Part shown: positions 31,789 through 38,893 of the stretch, one piece after another
Layout: each line of letters begins with the position of its first letter
Position numbering within the stretch: the first letter of the stretch is position 1
Origin: Nonomuraea pusilla
GTDB lineage: Bacteria; Actinomycetota; Actinomycetes; Streptosporangiales; Streptosporangiaceae
Direction: 5' to 3'
Length of the DNA: 64,000 nucleotides
NCBI RefSeq assembly: GCF_900109355.1
Contig: NZ_FOBF01000002.1
Coordinates: forward strand, 124,001 to 188,000
Notes under the pieces: model-generated
Databases searched by the model: none
Told to the model about the DNA's origin: nothing
What the model saw: only the letters and a program-made list of their open reading frames with translations
Position numbers and translations under genes: made by a program

Positions 31789-32352
31789 CCCCAGCCCGTC
31801 AAGCACTCCACGGACACCCTGCTCGACGCCGTGCGCGCGCTGGTCCTCGACGGCGGACCCGCCGCCGCCTCCGCCAGGGCCGTCTGCCTGGCCACCGGCG
31901 CCTCCAGCGGCTCGGTCTACCACCGCTTCCCGCGCCGCGACGACCTCGTCGCCGCCGCCTGGCTCCGCGCCCAGGACCGCTTCCTGCGCGCCTACCTCGA
32001 CGCCCTGAACCCCCCCGACGCCCAGGGCGGCGTCCGGGCGGCGGTCACCGTCCTGACCTGGTGCCGGGCCGAGCCCGGCGACGCCGCCCTGCTGATGCGC
32101 CACGCGCTGCGCGACCTGCTGCGCGGCGAGGTCTCGCCGGCGCTCGCCGAACGGGCCGAGGCCAACCGGCGCGCCCTGGGGGAGGCGCTCGCCGCGGTCG
32201 CCGCCGGCACCGGGCACGCCCTCGGCGACGTCGTCCTCGCCGTCGTCGATCTCCCCTACGCCGTGGCCCGGCGCACCCTGCGTGACGGCGGCCCCACCGA
32301 CGACGACATCCGGTCCGTACGGCGCGCCGCGACCCTGCTCCTGGCCGGGTGA
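31786..32352 (+). CDS. TetR-family transcriptional repressor
   Basis: 188 residues. The N-terminal helix-turn-helix (ASARAVCLATGASSGSVYHRFPRRDDLVAAAW) is followed by an all-helical ligand domain. The start lies inside a perfect palindromic operator and is probably leaderless. It is divergent from the SRPBCC gene, its likely target and perhaps source of a shared ligand. Ligand unknown. Confidence 0.92.
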   Translation: MPQPVKHSTDTLLDAVRALVLDGGPAAASARAVCLATGASSGSVYHRFPRRDDLVAAAWLRAQDRFLRAYLDALNPPDAQGGVRAAVTVLTWCRAEPGDAALLMRHALRDLLRGEVSPALAERAEANRRALGEALAAVAAGTGHALGDVVLAVVDLPYAVARRTLRDGGPTDDDIRSVRRAATLLLAG

Positions 32353-32399
32353 CGTCGCCCCCTCGGCGGTCCGGACGGCGCGGGGAGCCGCCGCGGACG

Positions 32400-33230
32400 T
32401 CAGCGGGGGAGCGCGGCGGGAGCGCGGCCGGCCCGCGCGCTCCACCGGCCGTCGTCGCCTCGGACGATCAGCACCGGGTGGTCGAAGCAGGCGCTGACCA
32501 GGTCGGTGGTGAGCACGTCGCCGACCGGGCCGGAGGCCAGGCAGCGCCCGTCGCGCAGCAGCATGGCGTGCGTGGTGCTGGCGGGGAGCTCCTCCAGGTG
32601 GTGGGTCACCAGGACGGTGGCCAGCGTGGGGTGTTCGGCGCGCAGGGCGTCGATGCTGCTGAGGAGCTGCTCGCGGGCGGCCAGGTCGAGCCCGGTGGCG
32701 GGCTCGTCGAGCAGCAGCAGGCGCGGCTGCGGCATGAGGGCGCGGGCGATGAGGGCGCGTCCGCGTTCGCCCTGCGACAGCGTCGCCCAGGACGCGCCGC
32801 TCCTGGCGGCCATCCCGAGCATGGCGACGAGCCGGTCGGCCCGCTCCGCCTCCTCGGGCGAAGGGGTCCAGCGGGGGACGAACGCGGCGGTGTTGGTCAG
32901 GCCGGTCAGGACGACCTCGCGTACCGTCAGGGGGCCGTCGGGGGCGTGCCGCGGGTTGACGTGCCCGAGGTAGGAGCGCAGCTCGCGGACGTCCACGCGG
33001 CCGAGCGTGCGCCCGAGCACCTGGACGAGGCCGCGCGTGGGGTGGGTGACGGCGCCGAGCAGGCCGAGCAGGGTGCTCTTGCCGGCGCCGTTGGCGCCGA
33101 GCAGCGCCCAGTGCTCGCCGCGGTTCACGGTGAGCGAGACGTCGCGCAGCAGGTGACGGCCGTCGCGGACGATGGCGACGGCGTCGGCCCGCAGCACGGG
33201 CCCGGTGTCGCACGGACGGGAGACGGTCAT
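32400..33230 (-). CDS. ABC transporter ATP-binding protein (orphan, ModF-like)
   Basis: 276 residues with Walker A GANGAGKST, signature LSQGERGR, Walker B LLLLDEPATGLD and switch His in VTHHLEELP. No membrane component lies beside it. The sequence resembles the iron/metal-type or ModF-like ATPases. The ATG at 33230 overlaps the GntR stop in ATGA, so the two genes are coupled. The frame extends upstream, but that is antisense to nothing real and lies within GntR. Role unknown. Confidence 0.85.
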   Translation of the reverse strand: MTVSRPCDTGPVLRADAVAIVRDGRHLLRDVSLTVNRGEHWALLGANGAGKSTLLGLLGAVTHPTRGLVQVLGRTLGRVDVRELRSYLGHVNPRHAPDGPLTVREVVLTGLTNTAAFVPRWTPSPEEAERADRLVAMLGMAARSGASWATLSQGERGRALIARALMPQPRLLLLDEPATGLDLAAREQLLSSIDALRAEHPTLATVLVTHHLEELPASTTHAMLLRDGRCLASGPVGDVLTTDLVSACFDHPVLIVRGDDGRWSARAGRAPAALPR

Positions 33231-33931
33231 CGGCCGCCCTCCCCGGACCTCACCAGCGTGATGACGGCGTCGAGGTGCTCGACGGTGGCGGCGATGGCGC
33301 CGTCCGCGTCGCCGTGTGCGAGGGCGGTGAGCAGGTCGGCGTGCGCGTACGACATGTCGGGCAGGTCGGTCTCGTGGACGACCAGCTCGACCAGCGCGGC
33401 GCGCAGCACCGGTTGCACGGTGGCGTACAGGCCGGAGAGCACGGCGTTGCCGGCGAGGTCCACGACCGCGCGGTGGAAGCCGAGGTCGGCGTCCACGAAC
33501 GCGGCCGGGTCGCCGCCGAGGCGCTCCTGGCGGCCGTGCAGCAGGGCGCGCAGCTCCTCGACGTCCTCCGGCCTGATGCGGGCGGCGGCCAGCCTGGCCG
33601 CCTCGACCTCCAGCGCCCTGCGGACCTCGAACGCCTCCAGCACCCGCGCCCGGCGCAGCAGCCCGCGCAGGTCGCCGTCCTCGCCCGCGGAGGGAGGAGG
33701 GTCGGCGACGAAGGTGCCCGACCCGTGCCGCACGACCAGCCAGCCGTCGTGGGCCAGCAGCCGGACGGCCTCGCGCACCGTCGAACGTCCGACCCCGAGC
33801 TCGGCGGCCAGCCGCACCTCGCTCGGCAGCCGCTCGCCGCTCTTCCACCGCCCCTGCCTGATGCGCTCGCGCAGCAGGCTCTCCAGCTGCGGCACGACTG
33901 GGCCGTGCCGCAGTCCCGGCGACTTCGTCAC
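33227..33931 (-). CDS. GntR/FadR-family transcriptional regulator
   Basis: 234 residues from a GTG at 33931 (GGGAGGGAG about 10 bases upstream). The winged helix (SEVRLAAELGVGRSTVREAVRLLAHDGWLVVRHGSGTFV) is followed by an FCD helical domain with the metal/ligand histidines (DADLGFHRAVVDLAGN, SYAHADLLTAL). FCD members bind small organic acids. It is translationally coupled to the ABC ATPase downstream and has a palindrome 47 bp upstream, so autoregulation of the pair is likely. Confidence 0.9.
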   Translation of the reverse strand: MTKSPGLRHGPVVPQLESLLRERIRQGRWKSGERLPSEVRLAAELGVGRSTVREAVRLLAHDGWLVVRHGSGTFVADPPPSAGEDGDLRGLLRRARVLEAFEVRRALEVEAARLAAARIRPEDVEELRALLHGRQERLGGDPAAFVDADLGFHRAVVDLAGNAVLSGLYATVQPVLRAALVELVVHETDLPDMSYAHADLLTALAHGDADGAIAATVEHLDAVITLVRSGEGGR

Positions 33932-33977
33932 TCGACGCGCTCCCTCCCATGTCCGTCGCGATGGCGACAAGATATCA

Positions 33978-33997
33978 GTCCTCAGACCTCTGAGGAC
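33978..33997. promoter_or_regulatory. Probable GntR operator
   Basis: GTCCTCAG (33978-33985) and CTGAGGAC (33990-33997) form a perfect interrupted palindrome with a 4-base spacer, in the 76-bp gap between the DMT stop and the GntR start. It fits autoregulation of the gntR-ABC operon. Confidence 0.7.
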
Positions 33998-34007
33998 CAA
34001 CACGGAG

Positions 34008-34901
34008 TCAGCGGCGGGCGGCGGTCGTGACGGCGGTCGCGTTCGCCGTGACGACGACCGCGATCGCCGCCCAGGAGGCCGCGTCCAGCCGCTGCCCGAG
34101 CACCACCGTGCCGACCAGCGCCGCCAGCACCGGGTTGACGCTCATGAAGATCCCGAAGAAGTGCACGGGGACGCGGCGCAGCGCGAGCGCGTCGGCCAGG
34201 AACGGGACGGCCGACGCCAGCACCCCGGCCGCCAGCGCGCACGCGAGCGCCGGCGCGGTCGGCGGGCGCAGCCACAGCGCCACCGCGCCCACCGGCGCGT
34301 ACAGCAGCCCGGACACCGCCGCGGCCGCCGCCGAGCCCTGCGCGCCGGGCAGGCGCGCGCCCAGCGTGCGGTTGAGCAGGATGTAGCAGCCCCAGCAGGC
34401 CGCCGCCAGCAGCGCCAGGCCGATGCCCAGGTAGTCGGTGGCCGGCCGCGGCCGGGTGAGGACGGCCACCGCGCCCGCGGCGGCGACGGCGCACACCAGG
34501 TCCGCGCGGCGGCGCGAGCCCGCCAGCGCCACCGCCAGCGGGCCCAGGAACTCCAGCGTGACCGCGAGGCCGAGACCGATGCGGGAGACGGCCTCGTACA
34601 GGGAGAGGTTCATCATGGCGAACACCACGGCGAGACCCAGCACGGGACGCCACTGCGCCGCCGTGAACGTCCACGGCCTCGGCCGCCCCGCCGCCAGCAG
34701 CACGCCCGCCGCCACCCACTGGCGCACCGCCACGACGCCGACCGGCCCGATCACGGGGAAGGCGAGCGCGGCGACCGCCGCCCCCACCTGGTTGGACAGC
34801 CCGCTGCCCAGCATGAGCGCCACCCCGGCCCACCTGCCGGTACGCGCCCCCGCCGTGGCGGTCCCGCCGCTCCGCGTCCGCATCGCCATGCCCACCACCA
34901 T
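34008..34901 (-). CDS. EamA/DMT-family transporter (RhtA-like)
   Basis: About 297 residues, ten membrane helices in two EamA repeats (LMLGSGLSNQVGAAVAALAFPVIGPVGVVAVRQ and GLALLAAACWGCYILLNRTLGARLPG). RhtA-like members export amino acids such as threonine and homoserine. The start could be 34901, 34931 or the GTG at 34943; a TATAGG box at 34943-34948 would favour an upstream start. It is divergent from a LysR gene with a T-N11-A palindrome between them. Confidence 0.85.
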   Translation of the reverse strand: MVVGMAMRTRSGGTATAGARTGRWAGVALMLGSGLSNQVGAAVAALAFPVIGPVGVVAVRQWVAAGVLLAAGRPRPWTFTAAQWRPVLGLAVVFAMMNLSLYEAVSRIGLGLAVTLEFLGPLAVALAGSRRRADLVCAVAAAGAVAVLTRPRPATDYLGIGLALLAAACWGCYILLNRTLGARLPGAQGSAAAAAVSGLLYAPVGAVALWLRPPTAPALACALAAGVLASAVPFLADALALRRVPVHFFGIFMSVNPVLAALVGTVVLGQRLDAASWAAIAVVVTANATAVTTAARR

Positions 34902-34925
34902 CGGGCAGCGGCGCGCATGCGCAAA

Positions 34926-34950
34926 ATGCATCCGACGCATCACCTATACG
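34926..34950. promoter_or_regulatory. LysR box and divergent -10 region
   Basis: ATGC-N7-GCAT (34926-34940) contains a T-N11-A LysR box. TATACG (34945-34950) lies 8 bases before the LysR ATG at 34959, which fits a leaderless transcript, and its complement gives TATAGG for the DMT gene. Confidence 0.6.
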
Positions 34951-34958
34951 CTGGACGC

Positions 34959-35831
34959 ATGGATGAGGGCCGCCCGGACCTCGAACTCCGGCACCTGCGC
35001 TGCCTCGTCGCGATCGTCGACGCGGGCGGCTTCACCGACGCCGCGCTCGACCTCGGCGTCTCCCAGGCCGCCGTCTCCCGCACCCTGATCGCGCTGGAGA
35101 AGATCCTCGGCGTGCGGCTGCTGCACCGTACGAGCCGCACCGTCACCCCGACCACGGCCGGCGTGCAGGTGCTCGCCCGCGCCCGCCACCTGCTCGCCGA
35201 GGCCGACGACCTCCTGCGCGAGGCCACCACCGGCCACGCCCGGCTGCGCATCGGCCACGCCTGGTCGGCGATGGGCCGGCACACCGCCGAGTTCCAGCGC
35301 CGGTGGCACGACCGCCACCCCGGCGTCGAGCTCCACCTGATCCGCCACAACACGCCCACCGGCGGCCTCGCGGAAGGGCTGTGCGACCTCGCCGTCATCC
35401 GCACGCCCGTCGACACCCGTCGCCACGCCCACGCCCTCGTCGGCCACGAGCGCCGCTACGTCGCCATGGCCGCCGACGACCCCTGGGCCAGGCGGCGCGG
35501 CATCCGCCTGGACGAGGTCCGCGAGCGCACCCTCGTCGTCGACCGCCGCACCGGCACCACCACCGCGAACCTGTGGCCCGAGGACGCCCGGCCCGCCCTG
35601 GAGTACACGCACGACATCGACGACTGGCTCGCCGCCATCGCCACCGGCCGCTGCGTCGGCGTCACCCCGCACGCCACGGTCACCCAGTACCGCCGCGACG
35701 GCATCGCCTACCGCCTGCTGCGCGACGCCGACCCGGTGCCGGTGCACCTGATCTGGCGCCGCCACGACCCCCACCCGGCCACCCACGCGGCGGTCGCGCT
35801 CCTCGCCGACCTCTACCGCGAACGCCCCTGA
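34959..35831 (+). CDS. LysR-family transcriptional regulator
   Basis: 290 residues from the ATG at 34959 (the frame is open far upstream but crosses the divergent gene). Helix-turn-helix ELRHLRCLVAIVDAGGFTDAALDLGVSQAAVSRTL and a substrate-binding-like effector domain (ARLRIGHAWSAMGRHTAEFQRRWHDRHPG). It probably controls the divergent DMT exporter. Confidence 0.9.
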   Translation: MDEGRPDLELRHLRCLVAIVDAGGFTDAALDLGVSQAAVSRTLIALEKILGVRLLHRTSRTVTPTTAGVQVLARARHLLAEADDLLREATTGHARLRIGHAWSAMGRHTAEFQRRWHDRHPGVELHLIRHNTPTGGLAEGLCDLAVIRTPVDTRRHAHALVGHERRYVAMAADDPWARRRGIRLDEVRERTLVVDRRTGTTTANLWPEDARPALEYTHDIDDWLAAIATGRCVGVTPHATVTQYRRDGIAYRLLRDADPVPVHLIWRRHDPHPATHAAVALLADLYRERP

Positions 35832-35942
35832 CCACCGGTGCCTAGACTGGACGGGAGGGCGGCATCAGTCGAGATCAGCCGAGAGCCGACGGCACCGGCC
35901 CGCCGACGGCCGATGCGTCGCCCGGCGGAACAGGGGGCGCCC

Positions 35943-36893
35943 ATGGCCCGGCCGCGTACGTTCAAGGCTCGCAGGAGGTCGTTGGCCCGGCCCGCGGTGG
36001 CGGCCGTCGTCGCGGCGGCGCTGGCGGTGCCGTCCGGCGCGGCGTTCGCGCAGCCCGCGCAGGCCCGCCAGGGCGTCGACTGGAAGGCGGTCGGCACGGC
36101 GATCGGCAAGGAGCTGAAGCCGGAGGAGGGGGGCGTGCACACGGCGGAGTGGCTGCGCACCGACCTGCGCGTGGTCAACGCCGGGGTGGCCGAGAACCCG
36201 GGCATGGAGCTGGGCGCCGAGGCGGCGTTCCACGACAAGGCCGCGGGCGGGGCGGTGATGATCGGCGAGGCGACGCTGAAGGCGGACGAGGTGGGCCCGG
36301 TGGCCGACCGCCTCCAGCGGGGCGGCGTGGAGGTCACCGCGCTGCACAAGCACCTGCAGGACGAGACGCCCCGGCTGTGGTGGCTGCACTACGTCGGCTA
36401 CGGTGACCCCGTCGCGATGGCGAGGACCGTGCGCGCCGCGCTCTCGCGCACCGGCATCCCGCTCGGGCAGAAGGAGGGCAAGGAGCCTCCGGTCGCGCTC
36501 GACGTGGCCGCGCTGAACCGCGTGATCGGCGCGAAGGGCGAGGACGAGAACGGCGTGCTGCAGTACCACGTCCCGGTGGCGGCGAAGATCGTCGACACCC
36601 GGGCGGGCATCCGGCTGCCCGCGCCGATGGAGGCGTCGACGCTGCTGATGTTCCAGCCGCTCGGTGGTGGGCGGGCCGCGGTCAACGGCGACTTCACCAT
36701 GACGGCCGAGCACGTCAACCCGGTCATCAGGGCGCTGCGCGAGCGCGGCCTGACGGTCGTCGAGCTGCACAACCACCTGCTGTACGAGCAGCCGCGCCTG
36801 TTCTACCTGCACTTCTGGAAGATGGGGGACGCGGGCGCCCTCGCCCGCGACCTGCGTGCCGCCCTGGACCAGGCGGGCGCGGCCCGGAGCTGA
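35943..36893 (+). CDS. Secreted DUF1259 (LppY/LpqO-like) protein with two repeats
   Basis: 316 residues from the ATG at 35943 (AGGGGGCG upstream; TAGACT -10 box at 35843-35848). A twin-Arg-containing signal region (KARRRSLARPAVAAVVAAAL) ends near AFAQPAQA, so the protein is exported. Two DUF1259 units follow, each with V.ALH.H....PRL..LH....GD..: LHKHLQDETPRLWWLHYVGYGD and LHNHLLYEQPRLFYLHFWKMGD. Conserved His residues suggest metal binding. Function unknown; mycobacterial relatives are lipoproteins. Confidence 0.85.
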   Translation: MARPRTFKARRRSLARPAVAAVVAAALAVPSGAAFAQPAQARQGVDWKAVGTAIGKELKPEEGGVHTAEWLRTDLRVVNAGVAENPGMELGAEAAFHDKAAGGAVMIGEATLKADEVGPVADRLQRGGVEVTALHKHLQDETPRLWWLHYVGYGDPVAMARTVRAALSRTGIPLGQKEGKEPPVALDVAALNRVIGAKGEDENGVLQYHVPVAAKIVDTRAGIRLPAPMEASTLLMFQPLGGGRAAVNGDFTMTAEHVNPVIRALRERGLTVVELHNHLLYEQPRLFYLHFWKMGDAGALARDLRAALDQAGAARS

Positions 36894-36940
36894 CCCGCTC
36901 GCCCGCACCCGCCTCGCCCCGGACCGGCGGTACCGCCCCC

Positions 36941-37012
36941 GACCGGCCGCCCGCCCCGGACCGGCCGCCCGCCCCGGACCGGCCGCCCGCCCCGGACCGG
37001 CCGCCCGGCCCG
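36941..37012. repeat. Four tandem 18-bp repeats between convergent genes
   Basis: GACCGGCCGCCCGCCCCG occurs at 36941-36958, 36959-36976 and 36977-36994, with a fourth copy at 36995-37012 differing at one base. A related partial unit lies before the array. It sits 3' of both convergent genes and could end transcription or simply be a replication-slippage expansion. Confidence 0.85.
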
Positions 37013-37029
37013 GGGCGGGTCGCCCGGGG

Positions 37030-37455
37030 TCAGCCGCGCGTGGCCGGGGGCCAGCCGTGGCCCCAGCCGGCCTGCACCATCGTCTGGAACGCCCAGCCGT
37101 CCGCCGTGCGCACCAGCAGGTCGGCGTAGTGCATGCGCTCCGTGCGGCCCTCGACCGTCATCGTCGCCTCGGTCTCCACGACCACCAGGTTCTCGCTGAC
37201 GAAACGCGGCGTCCTGACCGACGTCAGGCCGAGCCCGGCGGTGCCTCCGCCCATGGCCTCCTTCATCGCCTCGACGTACTCCTCGCGCGTCCACTGCCAG
37301 ACGGCGGCGGTGCCGCCCGGCACGTCGGTGGCGAGGTTCATCGGGAAGACCGCGAGGTCGGCGAGCTGCTCGATCGCCCCCTCGTCGGCCAGCGCGTCGT
37401 ACCGGGCGAACCAGTCGTCCACGCTCTTCAGCTCGGCGTCACTCGGCTGGTACAC
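37030..37455 (-). CDS. NTF2-like (SnoaL/DUF4440-type) protein
   Basis: 141 residues with the nuclear-transport-factor-2-like cone fold pattern: helices (DAELKSVDDWFARYDALADEGAIEQLADLAVFPM) then beta-strands (FVSENLVVVETEATMTVEGRTERMHYADLLVRTADGWAFQTM). Members may be enzymes, binding proteins or stress proteins. The start is GTG at 37455. It stands alone upstream of the 18-bp repeats. No function is assigned. Confidence 0.75.
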   Translation of the reverse strand: MYQPSDAELKSVDDWFARYDALADEGAIEQLADLAVFPMNLATDVPGGTAAVWQWTREEYVEAMKEAMGGGTAGLGLTSVRTPRFVSENLVVVETEATMTVEGRTERMHYADLLVRTADGWAFQTMVQAGWGHGWPPATRG

Positions 37456-37504
37456 GGTGAGGTCCCCTCTCTGTTGCCGTACGCCATACCGTACAGCATA
37501 CGGA

Positions 37505-38893
37505 TCAATGGGTGAGCCGCGGATTCGCCCGGCCGGTGTGGAGGAAGGCGATCCGCTCGCCGTCCGGCACGAACGCCACCACGCTGTGCGTCCCGCCCCG
37601 CGCCTCGGCGAACACGAACGCGTCGCCCCGCAGCCGCACCAGGCGGAACCGCTGCGCGCCGCCGTGCTCCGCCAACACCCCGAGCGGGGTGGCGGTCAGC
37701 CACAGCGACACCGGGTCGCCGTCGGGGTCCGCCTCCACGTCCCAGGTCACGGCGTCCGAGACGTACCGGCCGGTGTAGCGGGCGGCGTCCACGGGCAGCG
37801 GGGGCGACGGCGGCGCCGGCGCGGCCGGGGCCCGCAGGCCGGCCAGCTCCTCCACCAGCGGGTGGAGCAGGCCCGCCCGCAGCGGGTCCGGGTCGCCGCC
37901 GTTGGTCAGCAGCACGGCCGCCACGCCCGCCCCGGGAACCGCCCGCAGGGAGGCGGCCTGCCCCGGCGTGGAGCCGTCATGCGCGGCCACCACCCCGCCC
38001 CGCCAGCGCTGCAGCTCCCACCCCAGCCCCGCGGACGACGTCCGCCCGAGGTCGGGCAGCTCGACCTGCGGCTCCCGCATGAGCGCCGCCGGCTCCTCCG
38101 GCAGCACCCGCCTGCCGTCGTCGGCCAGGCCGCCCCGCAGGTGCATGCGCGCGAACGCCAGCAGGTCGCGCGCCGGCATGGCCAGGCTGGACCCCGCGGG
38201 CTCGTTCGAGCGCAGGATCGACCAGACGGGCACCGGCTCGCCGCCCGCGTGGCCCACCGCGGCGTCGTACAGGATGGCCTCGTCGGCGCAGGTGGCGACA
38301 TGGGTCAGGCCGAGCGGGGCGGCCAGGTGGGCCTTCAGCGCGGCCCCGAACGGCAGGCCGCGCAGCACCTCGACGATCCGGCCGAGCACGCAGTAGCCCG
38401 CGTTGCTGTACGACCACATCGCGCCCGGCGGGAACAGCTGCGGCAGGTCCCCCATCAGGGCGACGAGGCGTTCCACGGCGTCGTCGCCGCGCCCGGTGTC
38501 GATGAGCGCGTCGCCCTCGAACCCGGCCGTGTGCGTGAGGAGCTGCCTGACGGTGACGCGGGCGGCGGCGTCCTCGTCGGCGAGGGCGAAGCCGGGCAGC
38601 ACCGACCGGACCGTGTCGTCGAGCGACAGCCTCCCCTCGGCGACGAGCTGCATGACGAGCGTGGCCGTCCACACCTTGGCGACCGAGCCCACCTGGAACA
38701 GCGACCCGGTCGTGACCGGGTGGCCGGTGCGGGTGTTGAGCACGCCGGTGGCGGCCTCGACGACGGCGTCGCCCAGCCCGACGGCGACCGCCGCGCCGGT
38801 GACGCCGTGCTCGCGGGCCAGGGCGGCGAGCCGGTCGCCCAGCTCGGCGGCCGAGGGGAGCGCGCGACTCGGGGACAGGGGAGACGCGGTCAT
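37505..38893 (-). CDS. Beta-lactamase-fold serine hydrolase (class C/esterase family), copy 1
   Basis: 462 residues. Ser70-x-x-Lys73 (SVAK) and the Tyr-Ser-Asn motif (MWSYSNAGYC) mark the Beta-lactamase (serine hydrolase) domain; a C-terminal lipocalin-like region (YTGRYVSDAVTWDVEADPD, RFRLVRLRGDAF) follows, as in many D-aminopeptidase or esterase relatives. No signal peptide. The ATG at 38893 overlaps the S9 stop in ATGA, so it is the third gene of the MFS-S9-hydrolase operon. A paralogue lies at 44427-45755. Substrate unknown; peptides or esters are likely. Confidence 0.9.
   Translation of the reverse strand: MTASPLSPSRALPSAAELGDRLAALAREHGVTGAAVAVGLGDAVVEAATGVLNTRTGHPVTTGSLFQVGSVAKVWTATLVMQLVAEGRLSLDDTVRSVLPGFALADEDAAARVTVRQLLTHTAGFEGDALIDTGRGDDAVERLVALMGDLPQLFPPGAMWSYSNAGYCVLGRIVEVLRGLPFGAALKAHLAAPLGLTHVATCADEAILYDAAVGHAGGEPVPVWSILRSNEPAGSSLAMPARDLLAFARMHLRGGLADDGRRVLPEEPAALMREPQVELPDLGRTSSAGLGWELQRWRGGVVAAHDGSTPGQAASLRAVPGAGVAAVLLTNGGDPDPLRAGLLHPLVEELAGLRAPAAPAPPSPPLPVDAARYTGRYVSDAVTWDVEADPDGDPVSLWLTATPLGVLAEHGGAQRFRLVRLRGDAFVFAEARGGTHSVVAFVPDGERIAFLHTGRANPRLTH

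Noticed and set aside
32349..34958. An 870-codon plus-strand extension of the LysR gene at 34959
   Set aside because: It runs antisense through the ABC, GntR and DMT genes and has shadow composition; the LysR domain begins at 34959 after a -10 box.
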